Source: Dastarcus helophoroides (Eukaryota > Arthropoda > Insecta > Coleoptera > Bothrideridae). From it: a DNA stretch of 64,000 bases. The translations under genes and the position numbers were made by a program. Below the pieces are notes generated by a model, which was given only the letters and a program-made list of their open reading frames with translations, made no database searches and was not told the DNA's origin. The stretch is from contig CM053329.1 of NCBI GenBank assembly GCA_028583605.1, positions 14,389,243 through 14,453,242 of the forward strand, given 5' to 3'. Shown in pieces: positions 1 to 11,897 of the stretch. The first letter of the stretch is position 1; each line of letters opens with the position of its first letter.

Positions 1-1
1 T

Positions 2-968
2 GTTTTAGCAGAAAGGGGAAAAGCTGTGTATGATGTTGCTGGAAACAAAAAAGAAAATGTTACTACACTTTTTAATGTAAACGCTGCCGGAGAATTTGCA
101 CCATCACTGACAATTTTCAAGTATGAGCGACTACCTAAGATTTGCGTTGACTCGGCACCCAAAGGTTGGGGGATAGGAAAATCCGAGAATGGGTGGATGA
201 CTAGTGAATCTTTCTACGAATATTTCACGAATGTTTTCTATCCATTCCTGCTTGAACGCAAAATTCAACTTCCTGTGATAGTTTTCTTGGATGGCCATGT
301 TTCTCATATGTCCATTCATCTGAGTAAATTTTGTAAGGATAAACAGATTATCCTGTGCTGTTTTCCACCTCACTCCACGCATATTTTACAACCATTGGAC
401 GTTTCTTTTTTTTTTCCTTTGAAGCAAAGATGGAAAAATTTGATAAGAAACTGGCGTATACAAAATGATGGTGTTGATGTTCAGAAACATAACGTTCCAG
501 CTTTTTTATCTAAACTTATTACTGAAGAAGATTTTACGACTGTCATAAAGAATGGATTTAAAGCTTGCGGTTTATGTCCGTTTAATGCGAATTCAGTTGA
601 CTACAGCAAGTGTGTCGAAATGAAAGATCGAGAAAACAATCAAAATATTTCTAATGAAATAAATTCGCAAAGAACCATGCAGCAAGCCTTATCTCATCAA
701 GAATACATCGAGAGTAAAATAAATCCTGAGCTATTACAACGATTCAAAAATGCCAAAGCTACAGGTATTGATTGGGAAACTGGTGATAAACACGAGTCAT
801 TGTACAATTTTTGGGCCCAGGCTGTTGAAGATGACAAACCGGAAAATGAATTGCAATCCCCACTTTGTCATCCTCTAGTTCCTGAAAATCCTTCTCCTTT
901 GGCTTCTCATAATGATAATGTTTTCGAATTTCCTTTTCCTGAGTTTGATGCGTCTAATCTTCATGAAG
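2..968 (+). CDS. pogo/CENP-B-like DDE transposase, 5'-partial, exon ending at a GT donor
   Basis: The open frame already runs at base 2, so the start codon and the DNA-binding N-terminus lie off the left edge. The visible part is the catalytic core of a DDE_1 (pogo/Tigger/jerky) transposase, which cuts and joins transposon ends at TA targets. The second catalytic Asp sits in the motif LDGHVSH, near base 290. The third sits in STHILQPLD, preceded by FPPH, near base 400. Exactly 35 residues separate them, giving the DD35D spacing of pogo elements. The first Asp should lie just upstream of the window. There is no internal stop. The frame closes soon after base 968, but GTGAGT there is a good donor and an acceptor at 1100 restores an open frame. 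What is seen is the frame, motifs and splice signals; whether it is active is unknown. Confidence 0.85.
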
Positions 969-1100
969 GTGAGTAAAATTGAAAAAACAGTTAAAAAATA
1001 ATCTCCCAATGTTGAATTTATTTCAGTGATCTATTCTTTGGATAATTTATAAATTTTTAAATTATATTTTAATTTGATATTTTTTTTTGCACTTTTTTAG

Positions 1101-1675
1101 TAGATGAACTGTTGGATTCCTATCCTTCTGATACTCTTAACCAAATTACCGACTGTGAAGTACCTCTTGCGATTGAATTTCCTATCCTCGTAGATAATCA
1201 TAAAAACCCGAATATTGTAATCCCTCCTAGTGATGAAGTTATTCAAGAACCTGTTGTTATGGAAGGTATTATAGAGCCTGTAGTTAAGGACGTTAGTACA
1301 ATTAATGTTTCTCATTTGAACAGTATTTCAATGCGTCGAAAGTCTTTGGACGAAGTTATTGATGGAATTTGTATGTGGCCTAAAAAGAAGACTACGACAC
1401 GAAAACGTAAGGTAGAACATTTACCTTCCGTAATCACAGCTGACAAGTGGATCGAACTAATGGAAGCTAAAGAGAATGAGAAAAGCGCAGAAGAAGAAAG
1501 AAAGAAGCTTAAAAAAATCGAAAGAGAAGAAAAAAAAGAGCTTAAAAAAATTGAAAGGGAAGAAAATAAGGAAAGAAGAAAAAAAATTAAAGAAGAAAAA
1601 TTGGAAGAAAAAGCTAAGAAAAAATTAGCCCCAAAAAAATCAGTTAAACCGCGCAAAAATGCTAAAAAAAATTGA
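1101..1675 (+). CDS. pogo-like transposase, last exon (charged C-terminal tail)
   Basis: The acceptor ACTTTTTTAG ends at 1100. The single leftover G of the previous exon plus TA makes a Val codon, and translation continues open to the TGA at 1673-1675. The joined partial protein is about 513 residues. The first 120 residues of this exon are acidic and unremarkable. The last 60 are a Lys/Glu-rich helix with a repeated EEKKELKKIERE pattern, ending in a basic, nuclear-localisation-like stretch rich in KK, PKK and PRK. Coiled-coil or charged tails after the DDE core occur in this family. The intron is only 132 bp. The frame has survived even though the flanking DNA is decayed, so the copy may be fairly young or domesticated. 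Confidence 0.75.
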
Positions 1676-1720
1676 TGATTTTATGTGTATTACTAATTTT
1701 TGTGTCTTGTCTAGCTATTT

Positions 1721-1730
1721 AATAAATAAA
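1721..1730 (+). terminator. polyadenylation signal of the transposase
   Basis: AATAAATAAA lies 46 bases after the stop codon and is followed by a T/G-rich stretch. This is a plausible cleavage and polyadenylation signal for the transposase mRNA. Confidence 0.55.
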
Positions 1731-2040
1731 GTGATGCATTGATTGTTAATTAAGATAATATTATTAAAATAATTCCCTTCCAGCAAAAAATTTCAGGCAC
1801 TATGACCAAAACTGGAACAGCAAATGGCCAAAAATAGTGCTTCTATGGCCACTACTGGTGAAATTGGTGTAATTATTAATTTTAATTAATTTTGCATGAC
1901 AAATTAAATTTTAAACATTTGGGCTTTTGATATTTCAATTCCTGATAAATTGAAGATTTGATTAATTTATTTTTTCTTATTAAATATTTAATTTAAATAT
2001 ATTTAAATCTCAATTAAACATACAAAAAAGCTTAAAGTGG
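1731..2040. other. AT-rich flank of the pogo element, no gene seen
   Basis: No coding frame is supported here. The stretch probably holds the 3' UTR and terminal part of the pogo-like element. I could not identify its terminal inverted repeat because the matching left end is outside the window. Confidence 0.4.
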
Positions 2041-3004
2041 CCACAAACGGCACATCTACCCTATATTATCAAATTCTATTTTTAGTATTCTTTCAGAAAT
2101 GCCTTCCCAATTTAGTATATTATCTACTAATCCTTTCTCTATTATGCACCCAACCCCTGCCGCAGCATGTTTATTTTGTTCTACTCCACTGTATATTAAA
2201 AGGTGTCCATTTTCTAGCACTAGTTCCCCTTGCCCCGTCTTCTTCGTTTTTGTTATTGTTAATATTTGGATCCCTGTCATTTCAAATTCTTCTATTAGTT
2301 CCTCCTCTTTTCCCCTTAGTCCTTTAACATTCCATGTTCCCACTTTCCAAATTTCTTTTCCTTTTTATTTATTTTTTCTATTGTGTTTTTATGTGTTTTC
2401 GTATCCACTTTCATTGCCTTGTTCGTCATCATACTATTTACCTCTTTAGATTTATTGCTCAGTTTTTTGAATTTGTATTTTCTAATTTTTCCTTGATTTT
2501 GTTCCATTTCCAAGTTTCTTCATCAACTATTATCTTGTTATATCTCATTTTGATATTCTTACCCATGCGTTTCTCCTCTTCTGCTTTATTTTTTAGTTGT
2601 CTCTGCTTCTCCCTTTCTTTATGCGTCAAGTCTTCATTTATGAAAATTTTTTCATTAATTTTTCTAAGCTTTGATTTGTTTTTTATAATCTGTTTCTTTT
2701 CTTGTTCATTTTGCAGTTTTACAAGATATATATATTTCTACCAAAGTTGTAAGCTTCTTCAACTTTGGTTAGTATTTCTAATTTTTCTTTAAAGAAATTT
2801 TCCATTTCTGTAATTAAAATTGCATTGTCGTTTGTATTTACTGTTAGACCGTTGACAATTATGTTATTTTTCCTTTTATCTTTTTCGATCCACTCCAAAT
2901 TATTGCTTATTATTTTTATATCCCTTTTCATTTTCTCGTTTTCTTTTATAATTCTCTCGTTTTCCTTTCTTAGTTTGGTGTTTTCGATTTGGATTTTTCT
3001 ACGG
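2041..3004 (-). mobile_element. non-LTR retrotransposon fragment: coiled-coil/ORF1-like region and start of endonuclease, broken
   Basis: Reading the minus strand from about 3000 downwards gives a Lys/Glu heptad-like coiled coil (KLRKENERIIKENEKMKRDI). A segment with RKNNIIVNGL follows, typical of insect LINE ORF1-type linkers, then IFINEDLT and a basic stretch. After a frame change near 2340 comes GTWNVKGLRGKEEEL, the first motif of an apurinic-type endonuclease domain, with a degraded TKTKK where a catalytic Glu is expected. The fragment ends around 2056 and the reverse transcriptase is absent. Frameshifts show it is dead. It keeps the 5' half and lacks the 3' half, the reverse of ordinary 5' truncation, so a later deletion or rearrangement is likely. 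Confidence 0.7.
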
Positions 3005-3156
3005 GCTGGTCTTTGGTTATTTTCAAAAATTGAAATACAAATCTTGTCCCCTGAAACCAAGAAAGATTAAAAAACACAATAGTGGCTGCGCTGAGCAACC
3101 TCTGTTGTGTTTTTTAATCTTTCTTGGTTTCAGGGGACAAGATTTCTATTTCAATC
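3005..3156. repeat. foldback element copy 1 (family FB)
   Basis: Two inverted arms of about 55 bp (left from 3031, right ending near 3154) carry ACAAATCTTGTCCCCTGAAA and its complement. They are separated by a short loop with TGGCTGCGCTGAGCA. The outer sequence CTGGTCTTTGGTTAT precedes the left arm. The same arm recurs at more than ten places in the window, so this is a dispersed foldback family. No protein is encoded. Confidence 0.85.
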
Positions 3157-4700
3157 ATTTTTGATTAAAAAAAAATTTTTACCATAATTCGCCAAACCGT
3201 AACACTACCGAAATATATGGTGAATGTAATTAATTAATTGACATCAAACTTCGAGTCCGTTATCTGGCAAAATCATCTCACTTCGCGTCAAACCAAGTTG
3301 ATATCTCGAAGTACAGAGTTCAACTTTTCAAATTATTATGGACGAACTTTCACTTGATAGAACTCAACTTTCCAACTATTCAAATATTTTCCAAGAGTCT
3401 AACTTTAGGATATATTACTCCCTTGAAACTTCCTAGAGGAATAGAAAACGGTTATGAATGTTACCGTGTATGGAAATCAATTGGAAAATTCGGAATACGC
3501 TTTGATTACTTTTAGAAGTTGAGTCGGCTGGCAATTCAGGTGCTCGCAGTTGCTTTTATAGCGAAAGAGTTTACATAAAATTCAAGCAATCAAGATATTT
3601 ACCAGCCGGATGTAAGATTATAAAGTTAGTGTAAAGTTAGATCTCACTCTCAGAGTGTTCGATTTGAGAAAGACCGTGCTGGCGTCCCAAATGTAAAATG
3701 CATGACCACGGACTAGTAAAATTGTTTTTCAAGTTGAAGAAATACTAAGCGCTAGCTTTCGAAAGTTCTAATGAATGCCCAACTTGCTCTGTTACGCGTA
3801 TAAAAACGAAAACACTGAAAGTATTAAATTTGGCGGAACTAGCTTGAAACGTGTCTGGGGAACTAAATGTGGCCCGGACAAAAGATTATGTGATCTGCTC
3901 TCATTTTCTAATAATAAATATTTTAATAGATGTGATTGACCATTTCGCAAATCATATTTCAGGTTCCGTGTGGAAAGCGAGAAGTAGTCTTAAAACCTTA
4001 ATTGGAACAGTTGCACTAATAATTTTATTTATTAAAAGCTAGTAAATTAAAAACCGTTTCAGAAATTTTGCACATAAAATTTATATTTCTAGATACAATT
4101 CAGGATTTCAAGTTTAAAATAAAAAATGTTGACTTGCAATCAAGGGTTTAGTTTCAAATGTAAAAATTCAGTTAATTTTGTGTCTTGGGTTAGAAGTTGG
4201 CAGCATAACTAATACATTAATGAGAAAAGGTATTTATTTGACTGTTATCTTGTATTTAGGGAGTAATTATTGACTAAAATTGGTATAGGCACTTTTACAA
4301 GGCAAGGTACTTATTAGGATATGTTTTATCCTAGAAAACAAATTCATTATTGTAAAAATAAAAACACAAGTGCTAAGAGGGTGAAAAGGCATATTTAATT
4401 GGATATTAAAAAAATTAAGATTTTCTTTTATGACCAAAAAATAAGGGTTTCAAAGACGGTGTATTCCAAAACCGAAAAATGATTTCGAAAAAAAAAACAA
4501 AAACTAATTAAAATTTTGAATAAAATGATAGATGGAAATTTCTCAGTTAACGTCAGATTTAAAGAAAATGTGTTTTGAGAATCAGGTTTAATTTTTGTTT
4601 TGTTTTTGGGCCATTATTGACTCATCTTGAATCAGATCGAAAATAAAGTTATATTTCTTATTTCCAAAATTCGACTTTTTTAAATAATGGCTTTTTTCAA
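3157..4700. other. non-repetitive AT-rich DNA without recognisable genes
   Basis: I see no exon with splice signals, no RNA gene and no clear transposon in this 1.5 kb. The small frame at 3851-4042 has no family signature and is probably chance. The base composition is less monotonous than the satellites to the right. Confidence 0.4.
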
Positions 4701-4946
4701 CTATGTTTTAAAGTGTGACAAAAATTTTGTCCTTTTTTCAAACTTCGAACACTTCTTGTCAAAATTGACCTCTTCCCAAAATTCGAGATTTTTAGTTTCT
4801 ACAAAATATTCTGTCGAAAATAAAGTTATATTTTGAGGGAATATTTTACAGAAACTAAAAATCTTGAATTTTGGGCAAGCATTTTGACAAGAAGTGTTAG
4901 AAGTTTGAAAAAAGGAACAACATTTCTGTCACACTTTAAAACATAG
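4701..4946. repeat. inverted repeat beside the 500 bp satellite
   Basis: A left arm starting CTATGTTTTAAAGTGTGACA at 4701 is matched by an imperfect inverted right arm ending at 4946. The arms are about 110 bp with a spacer of about 20 bp. The right end directly abuts the first satellite monomer, so it may mark the array border. Confidence 0.75.
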
Positions 4947-7900
4947 TATGCAACGGTGCGATATGTCCACCTATTCGCGAGCAGTTTCGCGAGGTGAATA
5001 ATTGAATACAAACAGGGGGAGTTACATGTGTGATTCTCTTGGGATCACTTCCGAAGCCAGTAAAAGGCCCTATCTTTCTCATTTAAAAAAGTGAAGATAG
5101 ATTTTCTTTTGCGTCTTTTGGTGTGACATGCAAGATATACTTTAAGACACATTGGTTACGTCAGAATCTGTGGGAATAAGCATTCAACACAAGGAGTAAA
5201 ATCCTATTACAATTCAAAAATATTTTGATAGGGATCAATGCAAAGGACGAAGGATGGGGACTGCAATAAGGATACATCAAATTTTGAGGCAAAGGCCAAA
5301 ACAATTTTTTATTGCATAATGAATAGCTTTCGAATTTAAAATGTAACCAGAAATTTAGAGAAAAAAAAACCCGAATTTTTATAGATTAAAGTTGAATGTT
5401 CCAGAATAAAATTCTGACGTCTTTAAAGTGGTCATTTTGTTATGCAACAGTGCGATATATCCATCCATTTGCGAGCAGTTTGAAGAGGTAAATACCTGAA
5501 TGCAAACAGGAGGAGTTAAGGGTGTAATTCTCTCGGGATTGTTGCTGAAGCCAGTAAAAGACCCCATCTTTCTCATTCTAAGAGATGAAGATGGATTTTT
5601 TTTGCGCTTTTAATGTGACTTTCAAGATTTACTTTAGGACACATTGGTAAAGTCAGAACCTGTGGGAATGGGTATTCAACACAAGGAGTAAAATCCTGTT
5701 TCAATTCAAAAATATTTTGATTGGGATCGATGCAAATATGAAGGATGGTGATTGCGATGAGAATGCATCAGATTTTTGAGCGATTTACCATATCAAAAGC
5801 TAAAACGATTTTTTATTGCATTTCATAATAATTAGCTTCCGAATTTAAATTACAACCAAAAATTTTGAGAAGAAAACTCAAATTTTTATAGATTAAAGTT
5901 GAATATTCCAGAATAAAATTCTGGCGTTTTTAAAGTGGTCATTTTGTTATGCAACGGTGCGATATATCCACCCATTCGCGAGCAGTTTCACAAGGTGAAT
6001 TCCTAAATGCAAACAGAGGGAGTTACCAGTGTGATTCTATCGGGATCGTTGCTGAAGCCAGTAAAAAGCCCCATCTTTCTCATTTAAAAAAGTGAAGAGA
6101 GATTTTCTTTTGCATCTTTTGGTGTGACTTACATGATATATTTTAGGACACATTGGTAACGTCAGAACCTGTGGGAATGGGCATTCAACACAAGGAGTAA
6201 AATCCTATTACAATTCAAAAATATTTTGATAGGGATCAATGCAAAGGACGAAGGATGGTGACTGCAATAAGGATACATCAAATTTTGAGGCAAAGGCAAA
6301 AACAATTTTTTATTGCATTTCATAATGAATAGCTTTCGAATTTAAAATTTAACCAGAAATTTAGAGAAAAAATCCCGAATTTTTATAGATTAAAGTTGAA
6401 TATTCCAGAATAAAATTCTGACGTCTTTAAAGTGGTCATTTTGTTATGCAACAGTGCGATATATCCATCCATTCGCGAGCAGTTTGACGAGGTAAATACT
6501 TGAATGCAAACAGAAGGAGTTAAGGGTTTGTTGCTGAAGCCAGTAAAAGACCCCATCTTTCTCATTCTAAGAGATGAAGATGGATTTTCTTTTGCGCTTT
6601 TAATGCGACTTTCAAGATTTACTTTGGGACACATTGGTAAAGTCAGAACCTGTGGGAATGGGCATTCAACACAAGAAGTAAAATTCTGTTACAATTCAAA
6701 AATATTTTGATTGGGATCGATGCAAAGATAAAGGATGGTGATCGCGATGAGAATGCATCAGATTTTTAAGCAATTTATCATATCAAAAGCTAAAACGATT
6801 TTTAATTGCATTTCATAATGATTAGCTTCCGAATTTGAACTATAACCAAAAATTCTGAGAAGAAAACTCAAATTTTTATAGATTTAAGTTGAACATTCCA
6901 GAATAAAATTCTGGCGTCTTTAAAGTGGTCATTTTGCTATGCAACAATGCGATATGTCCACCTATTCGCGAGCAGTTTCACGAGGTGAATTATTAAATAC
7001 AAACAGGGGGAGTTACAGGTGTGATTCTCTTGGGATCACTTCCGAAGCCAGTAAAAGGCCCTATCTTTCTCATTTAAAAAAGTGAAGATAGATTTTCTTT
7101 TGCGTCTTTTGGTGTGACATGCAAGATATATTTTGAGACACATTGGTAACGTCAGAACCTGTGGGAATAAGCATTTAACACAAGGAGTAAAATCCTATTA
7201 CAATTCAAAAATATTTTGATATAGATCAATGCAAAGGACGAAGGATGGTGACTGCAATAAGAATACATCAAATTTTGAGGCAAAGGCCAAAACAATTTTT
7301 TATTGCATTTCAAAATAAATAGCTTTTGAATTTAAAATTTAACTAGAAATTTAGAGAAAAAATCCCGAATTTTTATAGATTAAAGTTGAATATTCCAGAA
7401 TAAAATTCTGACGTCTTTAAAGTGGTCATTTTGTTATGCAACAGTGCGATATATCCATCCATTCGCGAGCAGTTTGACGAGGTAAATACTTGAATGCAAA
7501 CAGAAGGAGTTACGGGTGTGATTCTCTCGGGATTGTTGCTGAAGCCAGTAAAAGACCCCATCTTTCTCATTCTAAGAGATGAAGATGGATTTTCTTTTGC
7601 GCTTTTAATGTGACTTTCAAGATTTACTTTGAGACACATTGGTAACGTCAGAACCTGTGAGAATGGGCATTCAACACAAGGAGTAAAATCCTGTTACAAT
7701 TCAAAAATATTTTGATTGGGATCGATGCAAAGATGAAGGATGGTGATCGCAATGAGAATGCATCAGATTTTTGAGCAATTTACCATATCAAAAGCTAAAA
7801 CGATTTTTAATTGCATTTCATAATGATTAGCTTCCGAATTTAAACTATAACCAAAAATTTTGAGAAGAAAACTCAAATTTTTATAGATTAAAGTTGAATA

Positions 7901-9325
7901 TTCCAGAATAAAATTCTGGCGTCTTTAAAGTGGTCATTTTGCTATGCAACGGTGCGATATGTCCACCTATTCGCGAGCATTTTCACGAGGTGAATTATTG
8001 AATGCAAACAGGGGGAGTTACAGGTGTGATTCTCTTGGGATCACTTTCGAAGCCAGTAAAACGCCCCATCTTTCTAATTTAAAAAAGTAAAGATAAAATT
8101 TCTTTTGCGTCTTTTAGTGTGACTTACAAGATATACTTTAAGACACATTGGTAACGTCAAAATCTGTGGGAATGGGCATTTAACACAAGGAGTAAAATCC
8201 TATTAGAATTCAAAAATATTTTGGTTGGAATCAATGCAAAGGATGAAGGATGGTGACCGCCATGAAAATACATCAAATTTTGGGGCAATTTACCATATCA
8301 AAGGCCAAAACAATTTTTTATTGCATTTCATAATGAATAGCTCCCCAATTTAAACTTTAACCAGAAATGTTGAGAAAAAAACTGAAATTTTTATAGATTA
8401 AAGTTGAATATTCCAGAATAAAATTTTGACGTTTTTAAAGTGGTCATTTTGTTATGCAACGGTGCGATATATTTAACTATTCGCGAGTAGTTTTACGAGG
8501 TGGATTCTTGAATGGAAACAGGAGGAGTTACCGGTGTGATTTTCTCGGGATCGTTGCTGAAGCCAGTAAAAAGCCCCACCTTTTTCATTCTAAGAGATAA
8601 AGATGGATTTTCTTTTGCGCTTTTAGTGTGACTTTCAAGATTTACTTTGGGACACATTGGTAACGTCAGAACCTGTGAAAATGGGCATTCAACACAAGGA
8701 GTAAAATAATGTAACAATTCAACAATATTTTAATGGGGATCACTGCAAAGGATGAAGGATGGTGACCACAATAAGAATGCATTAAATTTTTGAGCAATTT
8801 ACTATATCAGAGGGTAAAACAATTTTTTATTGCATTTCATAATGAATAGCTTCCGAATTTAAACTTTTACTAGACATTTCAAGAAAAAAACTCAAATTTT
8901 TATAGATTCAAGTTGAATATTCCAGAAAAAATTCTGACGTCTTTAAAGTGGTAGTTTTGTTATGCAACGGTGCGATATATCCACCTATTCGCGAGGAGTC
9001 TCATAAGGTGAATTCTTCAACACAAACAGGGGAAGTTACTGGTGGTATTTTCTCGGGAACACTTCCGAAGCCAATAAAATGCTGTATCTTTCTCATTTAA
9101 AAAAGTGGGGATAGAATTTCTTCTGCCCTTTTAAGTGAAACGTATAAAATGTACTATAAGACGCATTGGTAACAACAGAACCTTTGGGAATCAAAAAATT
9201 AACACAAAGAGTAAAATTTTGTCACAATTCGAAAATATTTTTATAAAAATCGATACGAAGGATGGAGGATAGTGACCGCGACGAGGATGCTCCAAATTTT
9301 TAGGGAATTTACGCAAAAACGATTT
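4947..9325 (+). repeat. satellite array, about 9 monomers of 492-511 bp in A/B alternation
   Basis: The landmark TGCAAC(G/A)GTGCGATAT recurs near 4949, 5441, 5949, 6446, 6941, 7437, 7945, 8456 and 8963, at intervals of 492-511 bp. Two monomer types alternate without exception. Type A has CTCATTTAAAAAAGTGAAGA and type B has CATTCTAAGAGATGAAGATGG-like sequence at the same place, giving the order A-B-A-B-A-B-A-B-A. The higher-order unit is therefore a dimer of about 1 kb. The last monomer is the most diverged. Short open frames here are by-products of the repeat: near-identical 65-88 residue frames recur on the minus strand of type B units. The array lies left of the last exon visible here and may be in the gene's next intron. 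Confidence 0.9.
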
Positions 9326-9676
9326 CTTAGCTTATTTTATAGCGAATAGCATCCGAATTGTGCTAAAAATGTCTAAACCATCTACTCTAATAATTTTTGT
9401 GACGTCAAATACAAAAAGTTGATAAATTATGATGCATATACGACAAAGCAATATGAAGTAAGTGTTAAACGTCAAATACAACTTGCATATCCGACACACA
9501 TATTTGCAAACACTTCGCATGGAAAACAAACATTGTTAATTATAGTTATACGATGCCAGCAAAAACGCTAACTCGCTGGAAAATGTTGTAATTTAAGTTG
9601 AAGTTTACTCAAATGTCGGGGATACGGTAGCGCAATCGTTGCATGTCACACGCATAAGAAATTGCACGCTACTTAC

Positions 9677-9736
9677 CCATAATAAGCATAAGAACTGGTA
9701 GAGTGGATAGACACACAAGAACGATCGTGACCACAA
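9677..9736 (-). CDS. host gene exon 5: transmembrane segment
   Basis: On the minus strand TTTTTCAG precedes base 9736 and GTAAGT follows base 9677. The 60 bp exon enters with two bases that complete the Val codon begun by the single G at the end of the previous exon, and it leaves with one base. It encodes VVVTIVLVCLSTLPVLMLIM followed by a split Gly codon, an uninterrupted hydrophobic helix long enough to span a membrane once. Position and character resemble the first membrane helix of small multi-pass insect proteins of the TMEM272-like type. That family call is from memory of pattern and not verified. Further exons must lie beyond the left edge or be unrecognised. Confidence 0.75.
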
Positions 9737-11698
9737 CTGAAAAATAAGAAAAAAAAATTACACGAGAAAACAATCTTTCAGCTGCTATTATATAAATTAC
9801 ACCACGTTATATCATCAATTTCAACGCCTTGTTAGTTTTAAAAAAATTTGATATTATCAAGAAAAATTGTTGAATTGTTACCAAGCTTTTGTAGGTGGCT
9901 TAATTCACGTAAAAATGACTTCGTCTGCCAAACGATGATGATGGGCATTAGTCTAATTGAGGGCGAGATTTCAATTTTTATAAAAGCAATCTGTCCCGTT
10001 GTGCCATTACGGGGCCCGGGAAGTCATCATGAGGCGACGCCAAGGACGTCGCAGATTATAAGCTCGCGAAATGATTACACTAAATATCATGCAATCCGGG
10101 TAAGCGAGATTCAGCCGGCTGAATCATGTCACGATAAAGACGAGTGCTTCCTAAGTTATTCCATTAAAGCAATTTAACGCAGCCTAATTTTTTGCAGAAT
10201 AAGAACCAACGGAATTAATTATTAAGGAAAGGGGGCCCTTTCGTAAATCTACCAACAAGAAATTCCCAACGAGCTACACAAGCAAAGGGAGAATACAAAT
10301 GGCACCGGCTTAAACAGCAACACTGATTTATGCAGGCGCTTTTTTGGGGAAGAAGCCCAATTTGCGGCCGTGTGGAGTATTGTTAAGAATGTTGTGTGTT
10401 AAGCTCTCGCTTGAAGGTTTGTTGTTGTTAATGTTTTAATTCTGTTTACCGGTTTTTGGCTGCGTAAGCGCTAGACTGCCACCGCTACTTGATTTTTAGC
10501 ATAAACTGTCCGCGTGGATACAGTAATGCAAATCTCAAAGTGGCTGTGGAGTCGATTTTCTGAGTTGACAACACTGCCACTATACGCGACACATCTTCGC
10601 ACAAATCAGGTGCTTTGTGGATATCCACGACCCAAGATTGGTAGTAGTAGCAGTAGGAATATTCGATAAGTTAACCTGCTATGTTGCCTTAGTTGAAGAT
10701 GTTTAGCCAACATGCGGAATGAAGCATCGCAATCCCGTATGACTACTGCGACGTACAGTATTGTAGAATTGACAAAACAGCGTTCTTATTTCGAAGTAAC
10801 ATGAGATATAGTCGAAATCACGTGTTTGTATTCGATACTTAAACATTTTTGCACTGCAAGCTACTACAGAATAACAGGAAACGTAAGTTTTAAAATTACG
10901 GGATAAAAAATATGAAAATCTACTAATAACAAGCACTGTTTATTTTAAATCTTTTGATTGCTGGTTAATTCCTTATAAGCAGTCCTGGAACTGGACCTTC
11001 CACCAGCTGGCGCCGTAACTTTGATAACAATCGTATTGTAATGCTCATTGGACAAAAATTTTACCTGCAGAGTATACATTTTTAAAAATGACTTTAATTT
11101 AAGCAACATCTTATTTAAGCGTTGAACTTTACACTTTTTCTTACCAAATGCAATAAAAATATGTCAAAATATGCAAAGTTATTGGAAATATGCCAGCCTC
11201 TCAATAATGTCCAAGTTCCTTTCTAGTGATTACACAAAAACAATTGACCGGTGAACTGTGTTAAAAATGAAGAGAATAAGCATTAAATAGGCAACAACTT
11301 AGGCAATTTTCTCGAAAATTGACAAGAAAATTCCTTGAAGGCTTCTAAACAACATACATTACACTTTATTGCTGAAAACTTCCCCTTAAAAACCGTTTGT
11401 TAACATTTATCAAAAACGTTATTTTTTGTGTAATTTTACTTGACTTAATTTCAAAATAAAAATTTTTCAACTGTCACATCTACAACTGAGGCAGTTACGG
11501 TCTAAAACTAATATTAAAAATAGAGAGCACTTCAGTTTTTATGTAGACGACCGCTTCTATCTCCTGTCAATACACAAGGGCCCCCTCGAAGTCTTAAAGA
11601 TTTAACTGCACTCCGGCATACGAATACACAATTTGTAGCGTACGTTTAAATTATTCATGCGGAATGCATATGCGAAGAGAGTACATTTGCATGCTTAC
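9737..11698 (-). other. intron 4 of the host gene, with an unusual GC-richer block at about 9850-10350
   Basis: This 1.96 kb intron is largely free of the repeats that fill the other introns. The block 9850-10350 is clearly less AT-rich than its surroundings and holds TAATTGAGG, TTACGGGGCCCGGG, CCAAGGACGTCGC and AGCCGGCTGAATCATG. A plus-strand frame at 9848-10177 has no domain signature and no splice logic with the gene. I read the block as a candidate intronic enhancer or conserved non-coding element, on composition alone. Nothing recognisable was seen in the rest. Confidence 0.4.
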
Positions 11699-11897
11699 CA
11701 GTCTTATTGACGATGCTGAGCGCCCTGCATACGAAATCACAGGTTCCGGTCGCCTCCAGATTAGCATCTTTGAGTTGGTAGGCCACCGAGCCGTAGGTGG
11801 TGAGCGAGATGCCCATCCCGATGCCCGATTCCGAAGTGTACTTCTGGTCGGCGCACAGACGTCGCTGTTCGTCCCCGGAGACCTGCGGCAGGCCCAC
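11699..11897 (-). CDS. host gene exon 4: compact domain preceding the membrane segment
   Basis: The minus strand reads CTGACTGACAG before base 11897, an open frame, then GTAAGC after base 11699. The exon enters in phase 0, matching exon 3, and exits in phase 1, matching exon 5. It encodes about 66 residues, from VGLPQVSGDEQRRLCADQKY through GIGMGISLTTYGSVAYQLKD to ATGTCDFVCRALSIVNKT. Three cysteines are present and base composition is much richer in G and C than the intron, as expected for a conserved exon. The end ALSIVNKT runs straight into the membrane helix of exon 5, suggesting a juxtamembrane region. The polypyrimidine tract is weak, and a second in-frame AG (CTGCCGCAG) lies 15 bases into the exon, so a five-residue-shorter form is possible. 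Confidence 0.8.

Noticed and set aside
1312..1656. 114-residue Ser/Phe-rich minus-strand frame
   Set aside because: Shadow of the Lys/Glu-rich tail of the transposase.
2334..3070. Plus-strand Phe/Leu/Ser-rich frames with apparent membrane helices
   Set aside because: Shadows of the minus-strand LINE coding sequence, whose complement looks hydrophobic.
5379..8717. Near-identical 65-88 residue minus-strand frames repeated in the 500 bp satellite
   Set aside because: They track type B monomers, lose the frame in some copies, and have no motif; a by-product of the repeat.
4947..9325. Hammerhead-like GAAAC words in the 500 bp satellite
   Set aside because: No CTGANGA partner at the right distance and no matching stems.
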